A stretch of DNA of 64,000 bases from Prionace glauca (GCA_037974335.1 CM075760.1:41730103-41794102); one strand, 5' to 3'; positions 24,935-36,895 are shown, counted from the stretch's first letter. Made by a program: numbers and translations. The notes: generated from the sequence alone by a model not told the origin.

Positions 24935-25690
24935 TTTCAGGGGGCAGGCGTGTACTGTTGAGGTTTTATAAAACTCTTGTCAAACCACATTCAGAATATT
25001 GTCAGCAATTCTGGTCCCCGTATCTAAGGAAGAATGTACTGGCCTTGGAGATCATCCAGAGGAAAATGGCAAGACTGTTCTGGGGAATGAAAGGCTTAAT
25101 GCATGAGGAGTGTCTGAGGACTTTGGGTCAGTACTCGATGAAATTTGGAAGGATGAGGAGGGGGATTTCATTGGAACGTCCAGAATAAGTGAAGGCCTGG
25201 ATAAAGTGCACTTGGCAACGACGTTTCCAATAGTAGGAGAGACTAGGACCCGAGGGTACAGCCTCAGAGGAAAGGACAGCCCTTTAGAATTGTGATGTGG
25301 AGATGCTGGTGTTGCATTGTGGTGGACACAGTAAGAAGTCTCAGAACACCAGTTGTCCACTCACCTGATGAAGAATTAACGCTCCAAATGCTCGTGATTC
25401 CAAATAACCTGCTGTTGTGGGACTTCTTACTTTAGAACTGTGATGAAAAGGAATTTCATCAGCCAAGGGTGGTGAATTTGTGAAATTCACTGCCACACAA
25501 ACTGTGGAGGTCAGGTCATTGATTGTACATCAGAAAGGCATAGATATGTTCATGACTGATGAAAGGATCAAGGGTTATGGGGAAAATCGGGAGAATTTGA
25601 GAAACTTCTCAGCCATAATTGAATGGTGGACCATGCTCGATGGGCCTAATGGCCTAATTCTGTTCCTATTCTTATCGTCTTATTGTTATT
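24935..25690 (+). repeat. LINE 3' end split by a hairpin-like insertion
   Basis: Translation gives RFYKTLVKPHSEYCQQFWSP, EIIQRKMARLFWGMKGLMHE and, after the insertion, 'aagggtggtgaatttgtgaa' and the tail 'tcgatgggcctaatggccta' with 'ctattcttatcgtcttattg'. It is a CR1/L2-like 3' end. The piece 25298-25431 is foreign to it and is listed separately; the host text is nearly repeated on both sides (tttagaattgtgat / tttagaactgtgat). Confidence 0.88.
25298..25431. mobile_element. Short Penelope-like terminal piece (foldback)
   Basis: 'gtggagatgctggtgttgca' to 'ctgttgtgggacttcttac' forms a nearly self-complementary 134-bp unit: its two ends pair ('agtaagaagtctcagaacaccag' against 'ctgttgtgggacttcttact'-like text) around a centre 'cacctgatgaagaattaac'. 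The same end sequence borders the Penelope-like fragment at 60.77 kb and again at 62.1 kb. It is flanked by a 14-bp near-duplicate of the LINE it sits in, the mark of insertion. It is an old non-coding fragment. Confidence 0.7.
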
Positions 25691-25929
25691 ATGGTTGTGG
25701 ATTTTCGATGAGGTTTTCATTAACCAGGATCGATATTGTCTGCTAAATCCACGCTGCAGCCAATATGATGTATAGCTTACAGAGAGAACAGTTTTAATAA
25801 GTGACGTCACATAAATCAATCTGACAGCATTATTTAAAGTTCAATCTTAGCAAGAGGTTTCGGATAGAACTATCTCTCAGCGTTAATACAGAACACCCTG
25901 ATCAAGAGGCTTCACATCAAACTGTCTCA

Positions 25930-27470
25930 GCATTTTCTGTTGTAAGGTCATAAGGAGACAACAGTGAACTGAGGACTGTGTGGGAGAAGGAACCGAGACA
26001 TCTAAACAGGGCCAGCAGTACTTGAGGAGAGTGTGAGAGGGGGACTCTGGGAGAGAGAGTGATCACTTGAGAAGAGTGTCAGAGGGGGACACTGGGACAG
26101 GGAACTCGACATTGGTTACTGACGGCGGGCAGGAAGAGGATCAAAACGTTGGAGGGTTCATCGAGGCATCACTCGCCAGAGAGGATCTTAAAACTGTCTC
26201 CAGTCCCCAGGCATCAACTCCCAAGGGATTGTCGGTCCCTTCAGAGCGTGGAGGAGCTGTTGATAGCAGGCCTCCCTGGCCTCCCACATAATAGAACAGA
26301 CAGTATAGAAGGCGGCAGGAATCTAATCTCAGACAGGACAAAAAAACGGTGATGAGTAAGAGAAGGGAGGTGGTAAACGCAAGATGGAGTGTGTTGTACC
26401 CAAATGAGTGCAGTGTACTGGACAAGTAAATGACCTTGTTACGCACATTGAAATTGGCCGGTACGATGTTGTGGGCATCACAGAGACTTGTCTGCAAGGG
26501 GATCAGGGCTGGGATCTAAATATCCAAGGAAGTGTGTCTTATCGAAAGGAGAGGCAGATGGACATAGGGGGCTGTGTTGCATTGTTAGTAAGGAATTAAG
26601 TTAAATCGATAGCAAGAAGCGGTATAGGATCAAAAGGGTTAGAATTTCTGTCGGTGGAGAAGAGTAATTGCAAAAATAAAAAAAGACCCCGATGCGAGTT
26701 AGGTATAAGCCCTTTCAAGCAGCAGTCAGGATATGGGCAGAAAATAAATCAGGAGAGAGAAAAGGCTCATGAAAAATACAATGTTACAATAATCATAGGG
26801 GACTTCTTTATGTTGGTGGGCTGGGAAACTCGGGCAGATAGTGGGTCCCAAGAAAATTTGTGGAATGCCTAAGTTTTTGTTTGGAGCTGCTTGTGACACA
26901 GCCTACTAGGGAAGAGGCAATTCTGGATTTGGTGCTGTGTAATGAGGCAGACTTGATTAGGGAACTTCAGGTGAAAGAACACTTTGGGAGCAGTGACCAC
27001 AACTTGATAGAATTTATCCCGCAGTTTGAGAGGGAGAAGCTGGAATCAGATGTAACGGTATCAGAATTAAATAAAGGTAATTGCAAAGACATGAGGGAGG
27101 AACTGGCCAGAGTTGATTTGGAAGGGAGCCTAGCAGGGAAGAGAGTGGAACAGCAATAGCAGGTGTTTTGAGAGGCACAACAGAAATTCAGGAGGCACAA
27201 GAGAAACTCATCCCAAAGGAGGAGGGAACGTGTCACAGGGACGATGAGGCATCCATGACATCAACGCGAAAGAGAAAGCATACAAAGTGGCGAGGATTAC
27301 TGGGAAGCCAGAGATTGGGAAACCTTTAAAAGAGAGCAGAGGACAACTAAAAAAACAATAAGAGGAAGAAAAAGAAATATGCTGGCTAGTAATATAAAAG
27401 AAGATATGAAGATTTTCTTTTTCTCTCTCAATGTATAAAATATAAGGGAGAGGCGGAACCAAATCTAATT
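25930..27470 (+). repeat. CR1-like LINE, 5' part with endonuclease domain
   Basis: The first half holds Gly/Ser-rich ORF1-like text, then the endonuclease start: YDVVGITETCLQGDQGWDLN (about 26460-26520), RQMDIGGCVALLVRN, then 'IIGDFFMLVGWE'. After a frame change come QPTREEAILDLVLCNEADLI and EHFGSSDHNLIEF. These are the ETWL, GDFN and SDH landmarks of an APE-type endonuclease. The element breaks off before the reverse transcriptase, near the 'aaaagagagcagaggacaac' region. It is dead. Confidence 0.88.
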
Positions 27471-28060
27471 GAATTGATTCTTGAAATGAGGCAATTTTTG
27501 ACTTGGGGTTTGATTTAATGTAGGGAAGAAGACTCCGTGTGACATGTGATCTAATCCAACTCCATTAATTTGTTTCATTGCCAATATCAGCTCTGATCCT
27601 CGGGGTGTCGTTGATGGGAATTCGAAGACACTAAATTTAGGATAACCATATTTATGGAGGAGAGGGATCAAATTCTCCCACTGTCCGGATTTTCCTTCAA
27701 TTATTATAAACATTTTGAACAGCTTTGGTCAAACATGTGATTACTAAACTTGACTGCAGAAGAATGTATCATCATTCATTTTGATTCGAGGAACCAGCAG
27801 AGGGAATATAAAGTAAACAACTCGATGAAAGTTAATTACTGCGGATGCTGGAATCTGAAACCAAACGTGTCACACAAAACATTGACGAAGTGTCATCTGG
27901 ACCCTAAACATCAGCTCTTTACTTTCCTATAAATGCTATTACACCCTATATGATTTTCCAGCATTTTCTCTTTTAGTTAAAGTGGGCAACGGACGGGCTT
28001 GTCGGACCAGTTTAGTTGCTCCACCAGGGAATCGGAACTACATCAAATGCACCCATCGGT
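27471..28060. other. No gene seen
   Basis: Mixed AT-rich sequence between the LINE and the valine tRNA-like gene, without a supported frame or repeat. The T-rich 3' flank of a tRNA gene is on the other side. Confidence 0.5.
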
Positions 28061-28062
28061 AT

Positions 28063-28135
28063 GTTTCTACAGTGTAGTGGTTGTCACACTCGCCTGACAC
28101 GCGGGACGTCCGCGGTTTGACACCGGGCAGAAACA
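28063..28135 (+). tRNA. tRNA-Val (CAC), possibly a decayed copy
   Basis: A 73-nt cloverleaf with the A-box-like 'agtgtagtggttgtcac', the anticodon loop 'ctgacac' giving CAC, and an acceptor stem pairing GTTTCTA with CAGAAAC (one mismatch at the base). The body matches vertebrate tRNA-Val-CAC. The T loop reads TTTGACA where a working gene has TTCGA, and the T stem has a G-G mismatch, so the internal B box is damaged. It may be a pseudogene. There is no T run directly after it ('tttcc'). Confidence 0.7.
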
Positions 28136-29245
28136 TTTCCAGATGGCTCTATTTCAAGATGATTCAGATTTCAGAATTATTCTCATTTATCACAAAACAT
28201 TAATTGAGCTATTGTGTTATTTGCAGCACTTAAGGCGGGGAGAACTCAGGAAAGAATCTTAAAGGGAAGTTCTGTGATATTGAGCAAGACAGGATGACGG
28301 TCAAGAGCAACATTGGTTTGGTCCCCGTTATTTTTAAACTTTGCTGCTTTTCTAGGTGAACTCCAGCTCTCCATTCCCCCGGTAGTGTCTGAGACTTCCT
28401 CCAATCCGCTTTGTTAATCTCAGAGTTACTGCTTTCTGAATGAAAACTACTTGCAATCAGTCGAGGACAAATAGTTTAGTGTTTCATTTATGAAGAAGTT
28501 TTCTTGTCATTTAGCCCGAGAATTTTACTCAGACCTGAGTGATATTTCTGTCAAAACAAATGGTTAAATCTGACACGTTCCCACCCAGATTTTATCTTGT
28601 ACCACCATTTCTATCGGCAGTCTTTTACATCATATCACTGCCTTTCACAGTCTGTGTTTTTTCTTAACCTGCTGCACATGTTGCATTTCCAACCTGGAAG
28701 CAAAAGTGCAAATCTCACTCCACCGATTCTTGCAGAGCTGCTTTGGACCAGGAAGTATTGCTGGTTTGTTTATACAATTAATTAAACCTTAATGCATTGA
28801 AGACAGCCCGCGTCCCTGAAAGCGTTGAATCCTGACCACAAGGCCACCAGGATCCCATCTGCCTGATTCTCCCAGATACTGATTACAGGAATGTGCACAG
28901 CGCCAATTGTCCGCACTCACACACTCCTTCCTGTCTGCTAAGATTTGAAATTGTTTATATTTTCACATTGGCTTCCAGTGTGATGAAAGCAGAGCTGTGA
29001 TAAGCTGATGTTCAGTGGATTTACTGCAGTAAGGTTTATGTCAGTTCGATGCTAACGTTGCTCTTTGAATATAGTCAGCTACAGTGAAATATAATGTGGT
29101 CGAAGGTAGCCTACTCACTGTTACAGGAGGAACCAGCAAGGGCAGGTTTGGATAATTAACGGAATTGTGCAATGGGCCTGATATTTCTCCCTGATGTTCA
29201 AAATGTCACAATTATTTAGTGACGATTTTCAGTTTGCGGCTATGT
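28136..29245. other. No gene seen between the two tRNA genes
   Basis: I see no coding frame with a domain and no named repeat here. The sequence is unremarkable single-copy-like DNA. Confidence 0.5.
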
Positions 29246-29249
29246 GTTG

Positions 29250-29321
29250 GGTTCTGTGGTGTAATGGTGAGCACTCTGGACTTTGAATCCAGCGATCCGA
29301 GTTCAAGTCTCGGTGGAACCT
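29250..29321 (+). tRNA. tRNA-Gln (TTG)
   Basis: A 72-nt cloverleaf: acceptor GGTTCTG pairs with TGGAACC; the D arm holds 'tgtaatggtgagca' (A box); the anticodon arm 'ctggactttgaatccag' gives TTG; the T arm 'ccgagttcaagtctcgg' carries an intact TTCAA B box. It matches vertebrate tRNA-Gln-TTG with few changes. Downstream there is no strong T4 terminator in the first bases ('tccttgaattt'), so I cannot show that it ends well. Confidence 0.88.
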
Positions 29322-29571
29322 TCCTTGAATTTGTCAATGCGGGTGGTTGACTTGCTGAAGGCCGCTTTGGTAAAATATCTCACAAATTACTCATTGAGAA
29401 GACAAATTGTCAACCAGTTTTTCCTGCAATTACATTGCACATTGGCGCCGGACGCCTGAAACTTTACTGTTTTCATCGTTACGCTGTTTTTTTTTATCTC
29501 CTCTGTTGGAAATAAAAAGAAACGGCTGGTGTCACACAATAACAATTCCACTGGAGTCTGACAATTATTGA

Positions 29572-29609
<38 letters not shown>

Positions 29610-29625
29610 ATGTGTGTGTGTGTGA
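29572..29625. repeat. TG microsatellite
   Basis: About 25 TG units with one 'gcgtgta' interruption. Confidence 0.95.
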
Positions 29626-29819
29626 TTTGGGATAAATATCTGCTGTCTTCCTTCAGAGTTCTGTTGATTCTATGGGTGAAGTTTCACACTCTGGCCTCTC
29701 GCCTGCCAACTTTGTTTAAATTGGGAGAGATAACAGAGTGAATTACACCTCAAGCTGGACACAATGCCCACATGTGACTTCTCTGCCTCTCAGCGCCAAC
29801 AATGGTTCTCTGGGGCTGA

Positions 29820-30105
29820 TGCAATGACCATGATTTAAGGTGCGGGGAGGGAGGTACAGAGGTGATGTTAGGGGTAAGTTTTTCACTCAGAGGGTGGTGA
29901 GTGATTGGAATCGGCTGCCGTCGTCGGTGGTGGAGGCGAACTCGCTGGGGTCTTTTAAAAGACTTCTGGATGAGTATATGGGGTTTAATGGGATTGGGGG
30001 TTATAGATAGGTCTATAGATTGGTGGGGTTGATGCGATCGGCGCAACTCGAGGGCCGAAGGGCCTGTTTGTGCTGTAATGTTCTATGTTCTATGTTCTAT
30101 GATTA
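29820..30105 (+). repeat. CR1-like LINE 3' end
   Basis: 'aagtttttcactcagagggtggtgagtg', 'gaatcggctgccgtcgtcgg' and the end 'agggccgaagggcctgtttg' followed by three 'ttctatg' units identify the 3' end of a CR1-like element. The repeated 7-mer tail is intact, which suggests a fairly recent insertion. Confidence 0.9.
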
Positions 30106-30404
30106 GTATGTGGCCTAATCCCATGTTAAAAGCATTGGACAATGTAAAGATCATTCGTCCTGACAATACTTCAGCAACAATAATAACGATTTTTGCTCTG
30201 GGACTAGCTGTGCCCCAGCCAATCTATTCAAGTACAGCTATGACACTATCAAAGACACAACATTGTGGAATTTTGGCAGACATGCCTGATTGCAAAAGGG
30301 AGGACAAATCCAACTCGACCAACTTCCGCCCAATGAGCAGGACTCGATCAACGTAGTAGAAAGTATCAAGGATTATTAAATAAGCAATAATAATAATGAT
30401 AATG

Positions 30405-30725
30405 ATAATAATTTGCTCAGTGATGCTGCTGCATCACAGCGACAGGGGCAGGTGTTCAATTCCGACGTATCATCAACGTCTGTGTGGAGTTGGCACATTC
30501 TCCCCGTGTCTGCATGGATTTCCTTGGAGTGTCCCGGTTTCCTCCCCAAAGGTTTGCGGATTAGGATGATTGGCTATGTGAAATTGGCCCTCGTGTCAGG
30601 GGGCTAGCAGGAGAAACATGTGTGATTACGGAAGTAGGACCTGGATGGGATTGTGGTCAGTCCAGACTCGTTAGGCCGAATGGTCTCCTTCTGCACTGTC
30701 GGGATTACTGTAGGGATTCTATGTG
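30405..30725 (+). repeat. tRNA-derived SINE
   Basis: 'gctgctgcatcacagcgaca' (tRNA-like head), 'gtggagttggcacattctcc', 'gtcccggtttcctcccc' and the tail 'ggccgaatggtctccttctg' with 'gggattctatgtgat' match the other SINEs of the window. Confidence 0.85.
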
Positions 30726-30839
30726 ATATTGAGGGAAGGCAGTAGTACAGACGATGTGGAAGAGTGGTGAGGTAACTGTGGCCAAGCCATGGCTTCCAAA
30801 GGGTGAAGAAACATACAAATTGGCAAATTAATCCATTGA

Positions 30840-32330
30840 TTTGAGAATTTGGAGCAGTTTTAAAATGCAGCAAAAAAAGGACGTAGGGATTGATTGGGAG
30901 AGTACGAAAGTAAGAAGGTGGGAAACATAACAAAAGTTGATCCATTTGTGGGCATTTTCAGAAAATTATTTAGGCTCTAAGATGGTACCTAAAGATTGGA
31001 AGGTAGCTAATAAATGTCCACCTTTCAAAAAGGGTAGAGAAAAATCGGGTGAACCGTAAACTAATTAGCCGAACATCAGGATTGGGAAGTTGCTCAGCAT
31101 TCGGAAGGCAGTGGTATAGTCAGACGAAGTGAACATGGATTTGCAAAAAAGAAAACTGGGATTGTGTGAGAATGCAACTAATAGAGGTGACCAAGGAAAA
31201 TCGATGTGTATGGGTTATTTAGACGTTAGAATGGTTTCGACAAGGTCTCACATAGCATAGAACCATAAAACGTTGAAACAAATGGATAATGTCTTGAGAT
31301 GGATAGAAATCTGCTTGGCAGATAGGAAGCAAAAAGTTGGTAGAAATGGCTGTTTTTTTTCAATTGGCTGGCAGTGACTGGTGAGGTACCGCAGGAATCC
31401 GTGCTAGGAGCCTAATTGTTCGTATTATATAGAATTGATTTGATAGAGGGAACTAAATGTATTATCACCAAGTTGCAGATGATGCAAAGTTAGGAGAAAG
31501 TGTGAGCTCTGAGAAGGATGCAATGATGCTTCAGTGTGATTTGAATAGGCAGAGTGAATGAGCACACGCATGGCAAATGCAGTATGGTGTGGGTAAATGC
31601 TAGATTATCCGTTTCAGTCACAACATTAGGAAGAAAATATTTGAATGGGTATAAATTGAGAGGTGAATACTCAGCGAGAGCTTGGTATCCATATGTATTC
31701 ACACATGGTACAGCGGGCAGGAAGGAAGGCAAATGGTATGTTGGCCTTCATAACGACAGGATGTGAGTATAAGGATAGGGAAATATTATTGCAATTTTAT
31801 AGGGTGTTGGTGAGCCCAAAACCAGAGTATTGTGTGCAGTGTTTGTGTCCTTATCTGAGGAAAGACGTCCTACTGCAGAGCAGAGTGAAGTCTGATTCCT
31901 GGTCTGTCGTGGAGGAGAGACAAAGTCAGTTTGGATTATATTATTTGGAGTTAAGAAGTTTGAGAGGGATCTAATAGAAACTGATAAAATTCTAAAAATA
32001 TTAGGCATCGTAAATTCAGAAAGAAAATCCCAGACGGTTGGGGAGTCCAGAACTAGGGTTAATAGTTTGAGGATAAAGGGTAAAACCTTTAGAACTGAGG
32101 TGAAGAGAAACTTCATCACCCAGACAGTGGTGAATTTGCAGAAGTGATTATGGCCAAAACATTGCGAGATTTCAAAAATAAATTGGATACAGCTCTTGGG
32201 GCTAAAGGGATCAAGGGATATGGCGGAAGGCACGATCAGAATATTGAATTAGATGATCATCCATGATCATAGTGAGTGGCGGAGAAGGCTCGGAAGGCCG
32301 AATGGCCTATTCCTGTTTCTACTTTTTTCT
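30840..32330 (+). repeat. LINE, heavily decayed reverse transcriptase to 3' end
   Basis: Weak RT remains ('gattggaaggtagctaataa', 'gaacatggatttgcaaaaaa', 'agatgatgcaaagtt' at the FADD-box position near 31480) are followed by the better kept C-terminal part: QFYRVLVSPKPEYCVQCLCPY (about 31795-31850) and 'aacttcatcacccagacagt', then the tail 'tgagtggcggagaaggctcggaaggccgaatgg'. Many frame breaks; an old copy. Confidence 0.85.
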
Positions 32331-33130
32331 GTTACTGTGTGTGTTGGTCTGTGTTTGTTTTATTTTCCTTTGAGCTCTGTGTGGGTGCATCCGTGCATAT
32401 GATTTCGGAAACTCTGCTTGTGTGTGTCTGTGCCTGTTTGTTTATCTGCGTGTGTGTTTTTAGCTGAGAGGCAGTGGCTGTGTGTGTGGTGTGTGTGCCT
32501 GAGTTTGTCTGAACTTTCGTGTCTGCTCTGTGAGTGTCTGTGTTTCTGTGTCCTTGTTTGAGTGTCCATATATTTGTTGTCTGACAGTGTGTGTGCCTGT
32601 GTTTGTTTGTCAGTGTGTATCAGCGCGCATCCATGTGTGTGTTTATCTGACAGCGTGTCTATGTATGTGTGTGTGTATCTGTGTGTGTGTGTGTGTGTGC
32701 ATGTGTGTGTTTATGTTTGCATGTCATAATGCCTGAGATAATCAGCCTGTCTGTCCACGTCTGTGTTTGTGTGTGTGTGCTTTTCTGTGTCAGCTTTTGT
32801 CTAAGTGAGTTTGCGCTGTTGTCTGAGTGTGTGTGCATGTCTGAGTGTGAGTTTTTCTGTGTGAGTGCTTGTTTGTGTGTGCGTGTGTGAAAGTATGTGT
32901 GCGTGAGAGAGAAAGAGAGTGAGAGAAAGAGAAAGAGAGAGATTGAAAGTCAGAGAGAGAGAGACTGAGAGATAGATAGAGAGAGACAGTCAGAGAGAGA
33001 GACTGAGAGAAAGACAGTGAAAGACAGTGAGAGTGAGAGAGTGAGAGTGAGAGAAAGAGAGAGAGATTCAGTGAGAGAGGGAGAGAGAAAGAGAGAGACT
33101 AGGAGACAGAGAGAGAGAGAGAGAGATTGC
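32330..33130. repeat. Compound microsatellite: TG-rich then GA-rich
   Basis: A TG-rich stretch (about 32330-32900) with many 'tctg', 'tttg' and 'catg' interruptions passes into a GA-rich stretch (about 32903-33125). The strand asymmetry (G plus T, then G plus A) holds throughout, so the whole 800 bp is a purine/pyrimidine-biased block. Confidence 0.95.
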
Positions 33131-33820
33131 TCACTATAATACATGACTGCAAGGTTCTGGTCTTACTTGCACTGAAGCACTTACAGTAGCTCCTGCTCAT
33201 CGCATGTTCACTTTTCCATTAACTCTTTCAGCGCTGAGCCATGAGCTCAAATCTACAGCACACGTCAGAACAGATTAATTTCCATGTCCTGAAACCATCG
33301 GAACTGCCCAGTTTGTGCCTTTTTCTCTCCTTTTGGTCTCTGTGGTTGTAAATTTGATTCTGGCTGTTTGCAGATAATGTTTGAGTTGTATTAATGTCGG
33401 CACCTCTGATCATCCAGAGGAAAAACAGAGAGAATCGTGACAACCGCCTGTTCCCGCTGTGCAATGGGCAGTCAGCAGGGGGCGGACGTCAGGCGCATCT
33501 GGACATTGAAATAGAAATGCTCATGTATTCATACAGGTTGCTCAATAATTAATTCAAAACTGTTTGGAAGGTGCAGATTGTAGGACAGTGACCATGCCAC
33601 TGAAGTGTCCCAGACTAATTGTATAGGCATACCGTTCACATCACTTCCCCACCCAGCACCCTCAGTGCGCCGAATGCAATTTGATTTTTTTGAATTCAAC
33701 AATAACATTTAAGTCTATTTCTTTGTGTCACTGGTAGCTTTACATTAATATTGCAATAATGTCACTGTGATAATCCTCTATTCGTCACACTCTGGCGCCT
33801 GTTCCAGTACATTGGTGTAG
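33130..33820. other. No gene seen
   Basis: AT-rich sequence with one minus-strand frame of 78 codons (33228-33464) that has no recognisable domain. Confidence 0.45.
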
Positions 33821-33824
33821 AATT

Positions 33825-34010
33825 TAGCATTGTCAGTACATCTTTCAGACTGTGGGAGGAAACCGGAGCTCCCGGAGAAAACCTAAACAGATACGGGGAC
33901 AACATGCGGACTCTGCACGGACAACGACCAAAGCCAGGAATCGAACCCGAGTCCCTGCTGCTATGATACAGTAGTGCTAACTACGATGTCAGTGTGCCAT
34001 CAGTGTGCCT
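33825..34010 (-). repeat. tRNA-derived SINE fragment, minus strand
   Basis: 'cagactgtgggaggaaaccggag', 'cccggagaaaacctaaacag', 'ggaatcgaacccgagtccctgctg' is the reverse complement of the SINE body and tRNA-like head. The 3' tail is missing. Confidence 0.85.
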
Positions 34011-34014
34011 GGGT

Positions 34015-34925
34015 ATAGATAGGAGTGTGAGGAAGAACGTACTTGTTATAGATGGGGTGCACCAAAATTTCACCAGACTGATACATGTCCTTTGAAGAGA
34101 GATTGAGGCGTGCATTCAATTCAATTTGGCAGAATGGGAGACCTGATTGAAATACATAAAATTCTGAAAATTCCAGCATTATGACCCATCAGTACTGAAG
34201 AAACGGCCCCTAAATTTCCAAGTCGGGATGGTGAATGACTTCGAGAGTGAATCTCCTTTTGATGGTATTCCCAGGTATCGACTACCCTTGTGATTTTATC
34301 ATGGTAATGGCTGTGTCTTGAGAAAGTACTGTCTAGTGCTCTCGACACACGAGTTCAAATCTCACCAGCGGTGACAGGTGGAATTTAAATATAATTAATA
34401 GAAATGTAGAATTGAAAATTCGGCTGAATAATAGAGACCATAATAAAACTCTCATCCGTTTTTGCAAAAGCAAATACTGTGCACCAATGCTGCAACAATG
34501 CTCATTGGGGTTTGGAAGAAAATGGTGGTGGTCGGGGGAGGGGGGTGGTGTGGTCTTATAGAAACACATACAAATATGAAGGGAATAAATATGATAGAAG
34601 CAAGGAGGCTGTTTCCACTGAGATGAAATTAGAACGAGGGACAAGACTTCTCATAAAGATGGGGAGATTTTGGATTGTGTTGAGGAGGAACCTCATCATC
34701 TAAATGGTTGTGAATCTGTATAAATCCCTATCCGGTGAAACAGTTGAGGCTGCATCGTTAAACATTTTTAAGACAAAGATAGATTTTTGAGCAGTAAAGG
34801 AATTCAGGGTTATGGCGAGCGGGCGGGAAAGTGGAGTTGAATCCAGAAAAAAGATGTTTTCATTGAATGGCGGATCAGGCTCGGAGGGCCAGATGGCCTA
34901 TTCCTGCTTCTTGTTTTTATGTGCT
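34015..34925 (+). repeat. LINE and tRNA-like SINE fragments
   Basis: A worn LINE fragment (34015-34320) is followed by a short tRNA-like stretch (34330-34390: 'gtctagtgctctcgacac', 'gagttcaaatctcaccagc'), then a LINE 3' end (34600-34920) with 'gaggaggaacctcatcatct' and the tail 'aatggcggatcaggctcggagggccagatggcctattcc'. The order suggests at least two insertions. No intact frame. Confidence 0.65.
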
Positions 34926-35344
34926 TTCAGAAAGGAAATCTGCCTACAACCTGGACTGTGTGTGAGGCAAGACCGAGAGAAATGTGGCCGACATTTACCG
35001 ATCTTTTGAAATATTCATTTAGACAAGAGGCGAGAGGTTACAACAACCACATGGGGCAGAAGAATAAAAATAACTCTCCATCTCTTACATCTTCCAGCCC
35101 TCATAACAAAGACATCAATCTGAAACCTGAACTCGGTTTCTCACTTGCACAGTTACTGACTGCCTTAATGCAGGCAGCGTTTCCTGTTTTTGTCTGAATT
35201 GCTGCACTTTGGCCTACGCTGGTTTCTTCCCTGAGAAGAAATGTGTGGCTCATTTCGAGAATTCCAACTCACAGCCTGTTTTCATCCTCGCTCTCCCTGC
35301 CTACGAGTCCCTCCTTATCCTGCTGCAATGTTCCAGTGAAGCCC

Positions 35345-35600
35345 CAAGGGCACTCTTTAAAAAAAGGGGGTCCCACATTTAAGTGAGAGAAGAGTGGGAG
35401 GTTTTCCTCTCAAAGGATCATGTGTCCCTCAGAAGGCAGTGGAAGCAGTCTTTCAATATATTTAAAGGCAGAAGGAGCTAGATTCTTAGGAAACAAGAAG
35501 GGTGAAATGTGATTAGGGTTGGCAGAAGCTTATAATAAGATCAGCCATAATCTTGTTTACTGGCAGAGCAGGGAGAGAGAGGCCAAGTGACAAACTGTTA
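35345..35600 (+). repeat. LINE 3' end fragment
   Basis: 'gagagtgggaggttttcctc'-like text, 'aaggcagtggaagcagtctttcaatata' and 'gatcagccataatcttgttt' followed by 'actggcagagcagg' mark another worn LINE 3' end. Confidence 0.6.
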
Positions 35601-36370
35601 CTTCTCAGTAACCTGTATGTTACTGTATACATATTAAAATGTCATGGTGTCTTAGTAAGGAGCACGTGTAAGAGACATAGCAAGAACTGTTCCTGAAATC
35701 GATGGTGAGCAAGTCGGGTTCACATCGCCAACTCTTCCGCTTTGGGATTCATTGACTCAGAGACCAAAGTAAACATATTCTGGGGTGACTTTCAAAAGAG
35801 AATGATTACAGAATCGAAAACATAACATGCAGAGGGACATGTGTCAACGGCAAATACAGTCGGGCTTTTTTGTTTTAGCTCATTGAGATAGCAAACATGT
35901 GCTGGTTAGGCCGAATTGCCTCGTTCTTTAATATATAAACCGGATGAGTAACAGGATTGACTGGGGTGTAACACTTTCATTTGATTCATTAATGGTTTCT
36001 GCTTGAAGAATCGGCTAAACAGAAACTTGTTAATTCTTAGATTCTTTCTCAATAATTTTCATTCATTTGTCTATGAGTGTTTTTTGCAAAGCCAAAAGTT
36101 TTTTCTGGTCCGAAACACAAATTACTGCTGATTCGTTAATCCAAAACAAAAAAAAAGAACATTCTGGAACATGTCAGTGGGTCTGACAGTATCTGCGGAG
36201 AGAGAATAGAACCAAAGTTTAGAGTCTCGATGACAATTCGTCAGGGTCGCCTGGACTCGAAACGCTAACACTATTCTCTCTTCACAGATGATGTCAGAGC
36301 TGCAGAACTGTTCCAGCATTTTTTGGTTTTGTGTTGCTCTTTCTAATTGCCCTTGAACAATGGGCATGTC
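35600..36370. other. No gene seen
   Basis: AT-rich; the piece 36110-36320 ('ggaacatgtcagtgggtctgacagtatctgcggagagag') resembles a widespread fish repeat but is too short to name. Confidence 0.4.
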
Positions 36371-36374
36371 TGAG

Positions 36375-36895
36375 TGTGATCTTTTCTGTGTGCTTGTTTG
36401 TTTGAGTATGTGTATGTGCGTGTGTGAAAGTATGTGTGCGTGAGTGTGTGTGTGTGTGTGTGTGTGGGCAATTCCTCTCCCTCTCTCTCTCTCTATCTAT
36501 CTCTCTGTCTCACACACACACACACACACTCACACACACACACACACACTCATGCACACACACTTTCACACAGGCACATACACATACTCAAGCAAACAAG
36601 CACACAGAAAAGATCACACTCAGACATGCACACACAGACAACAACGCAAACTCTCTTGGACAAAAGCTGACAGACACACACACACACACAAACACAGACA
36701 CAGACATGGACAAAGACAGGCGGATTGTCTTAGGCAAAATGACACACAGACATAAATGCTTACATGCACACACACACGCACGCACACACACACTCAGATA
36801 TGCACACACACACAGACACAGACACAGACACACACACATACACACACACACACAGACAAACACATAGATACACATGCTGTCAGACATGGTTTGCT
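36375..36895. repeat. Compound microsatellite: TG, CT, CA
   Basis: TG units (36440-36470), CT units (36477-36506) and a long CA-rich run (36508-36890) with 'gaca' and 'aaca' interruptions. The TG and CA arms are complementary and could fold back on each other. Open frames of up to 147 codons here (Thr/His-rich) are by-products. Confidence 0.95.

Noticed and set aside
32276-33144. Cys/Val- and Ser/Leu-rich frames
   Set aside because: Translations of the TG- and GA-rich blocks.
33228-33464. Minus-strand frame of 78 codons
   Set aside because: No motif, no homologous frame, no splice context.
36424-36887. Thr/His-rich and Cys/Val-rich frames of 80-150 codons
   Set aside because: Translations of CA/TG repeats, open on both strands only because of the simple sequence.
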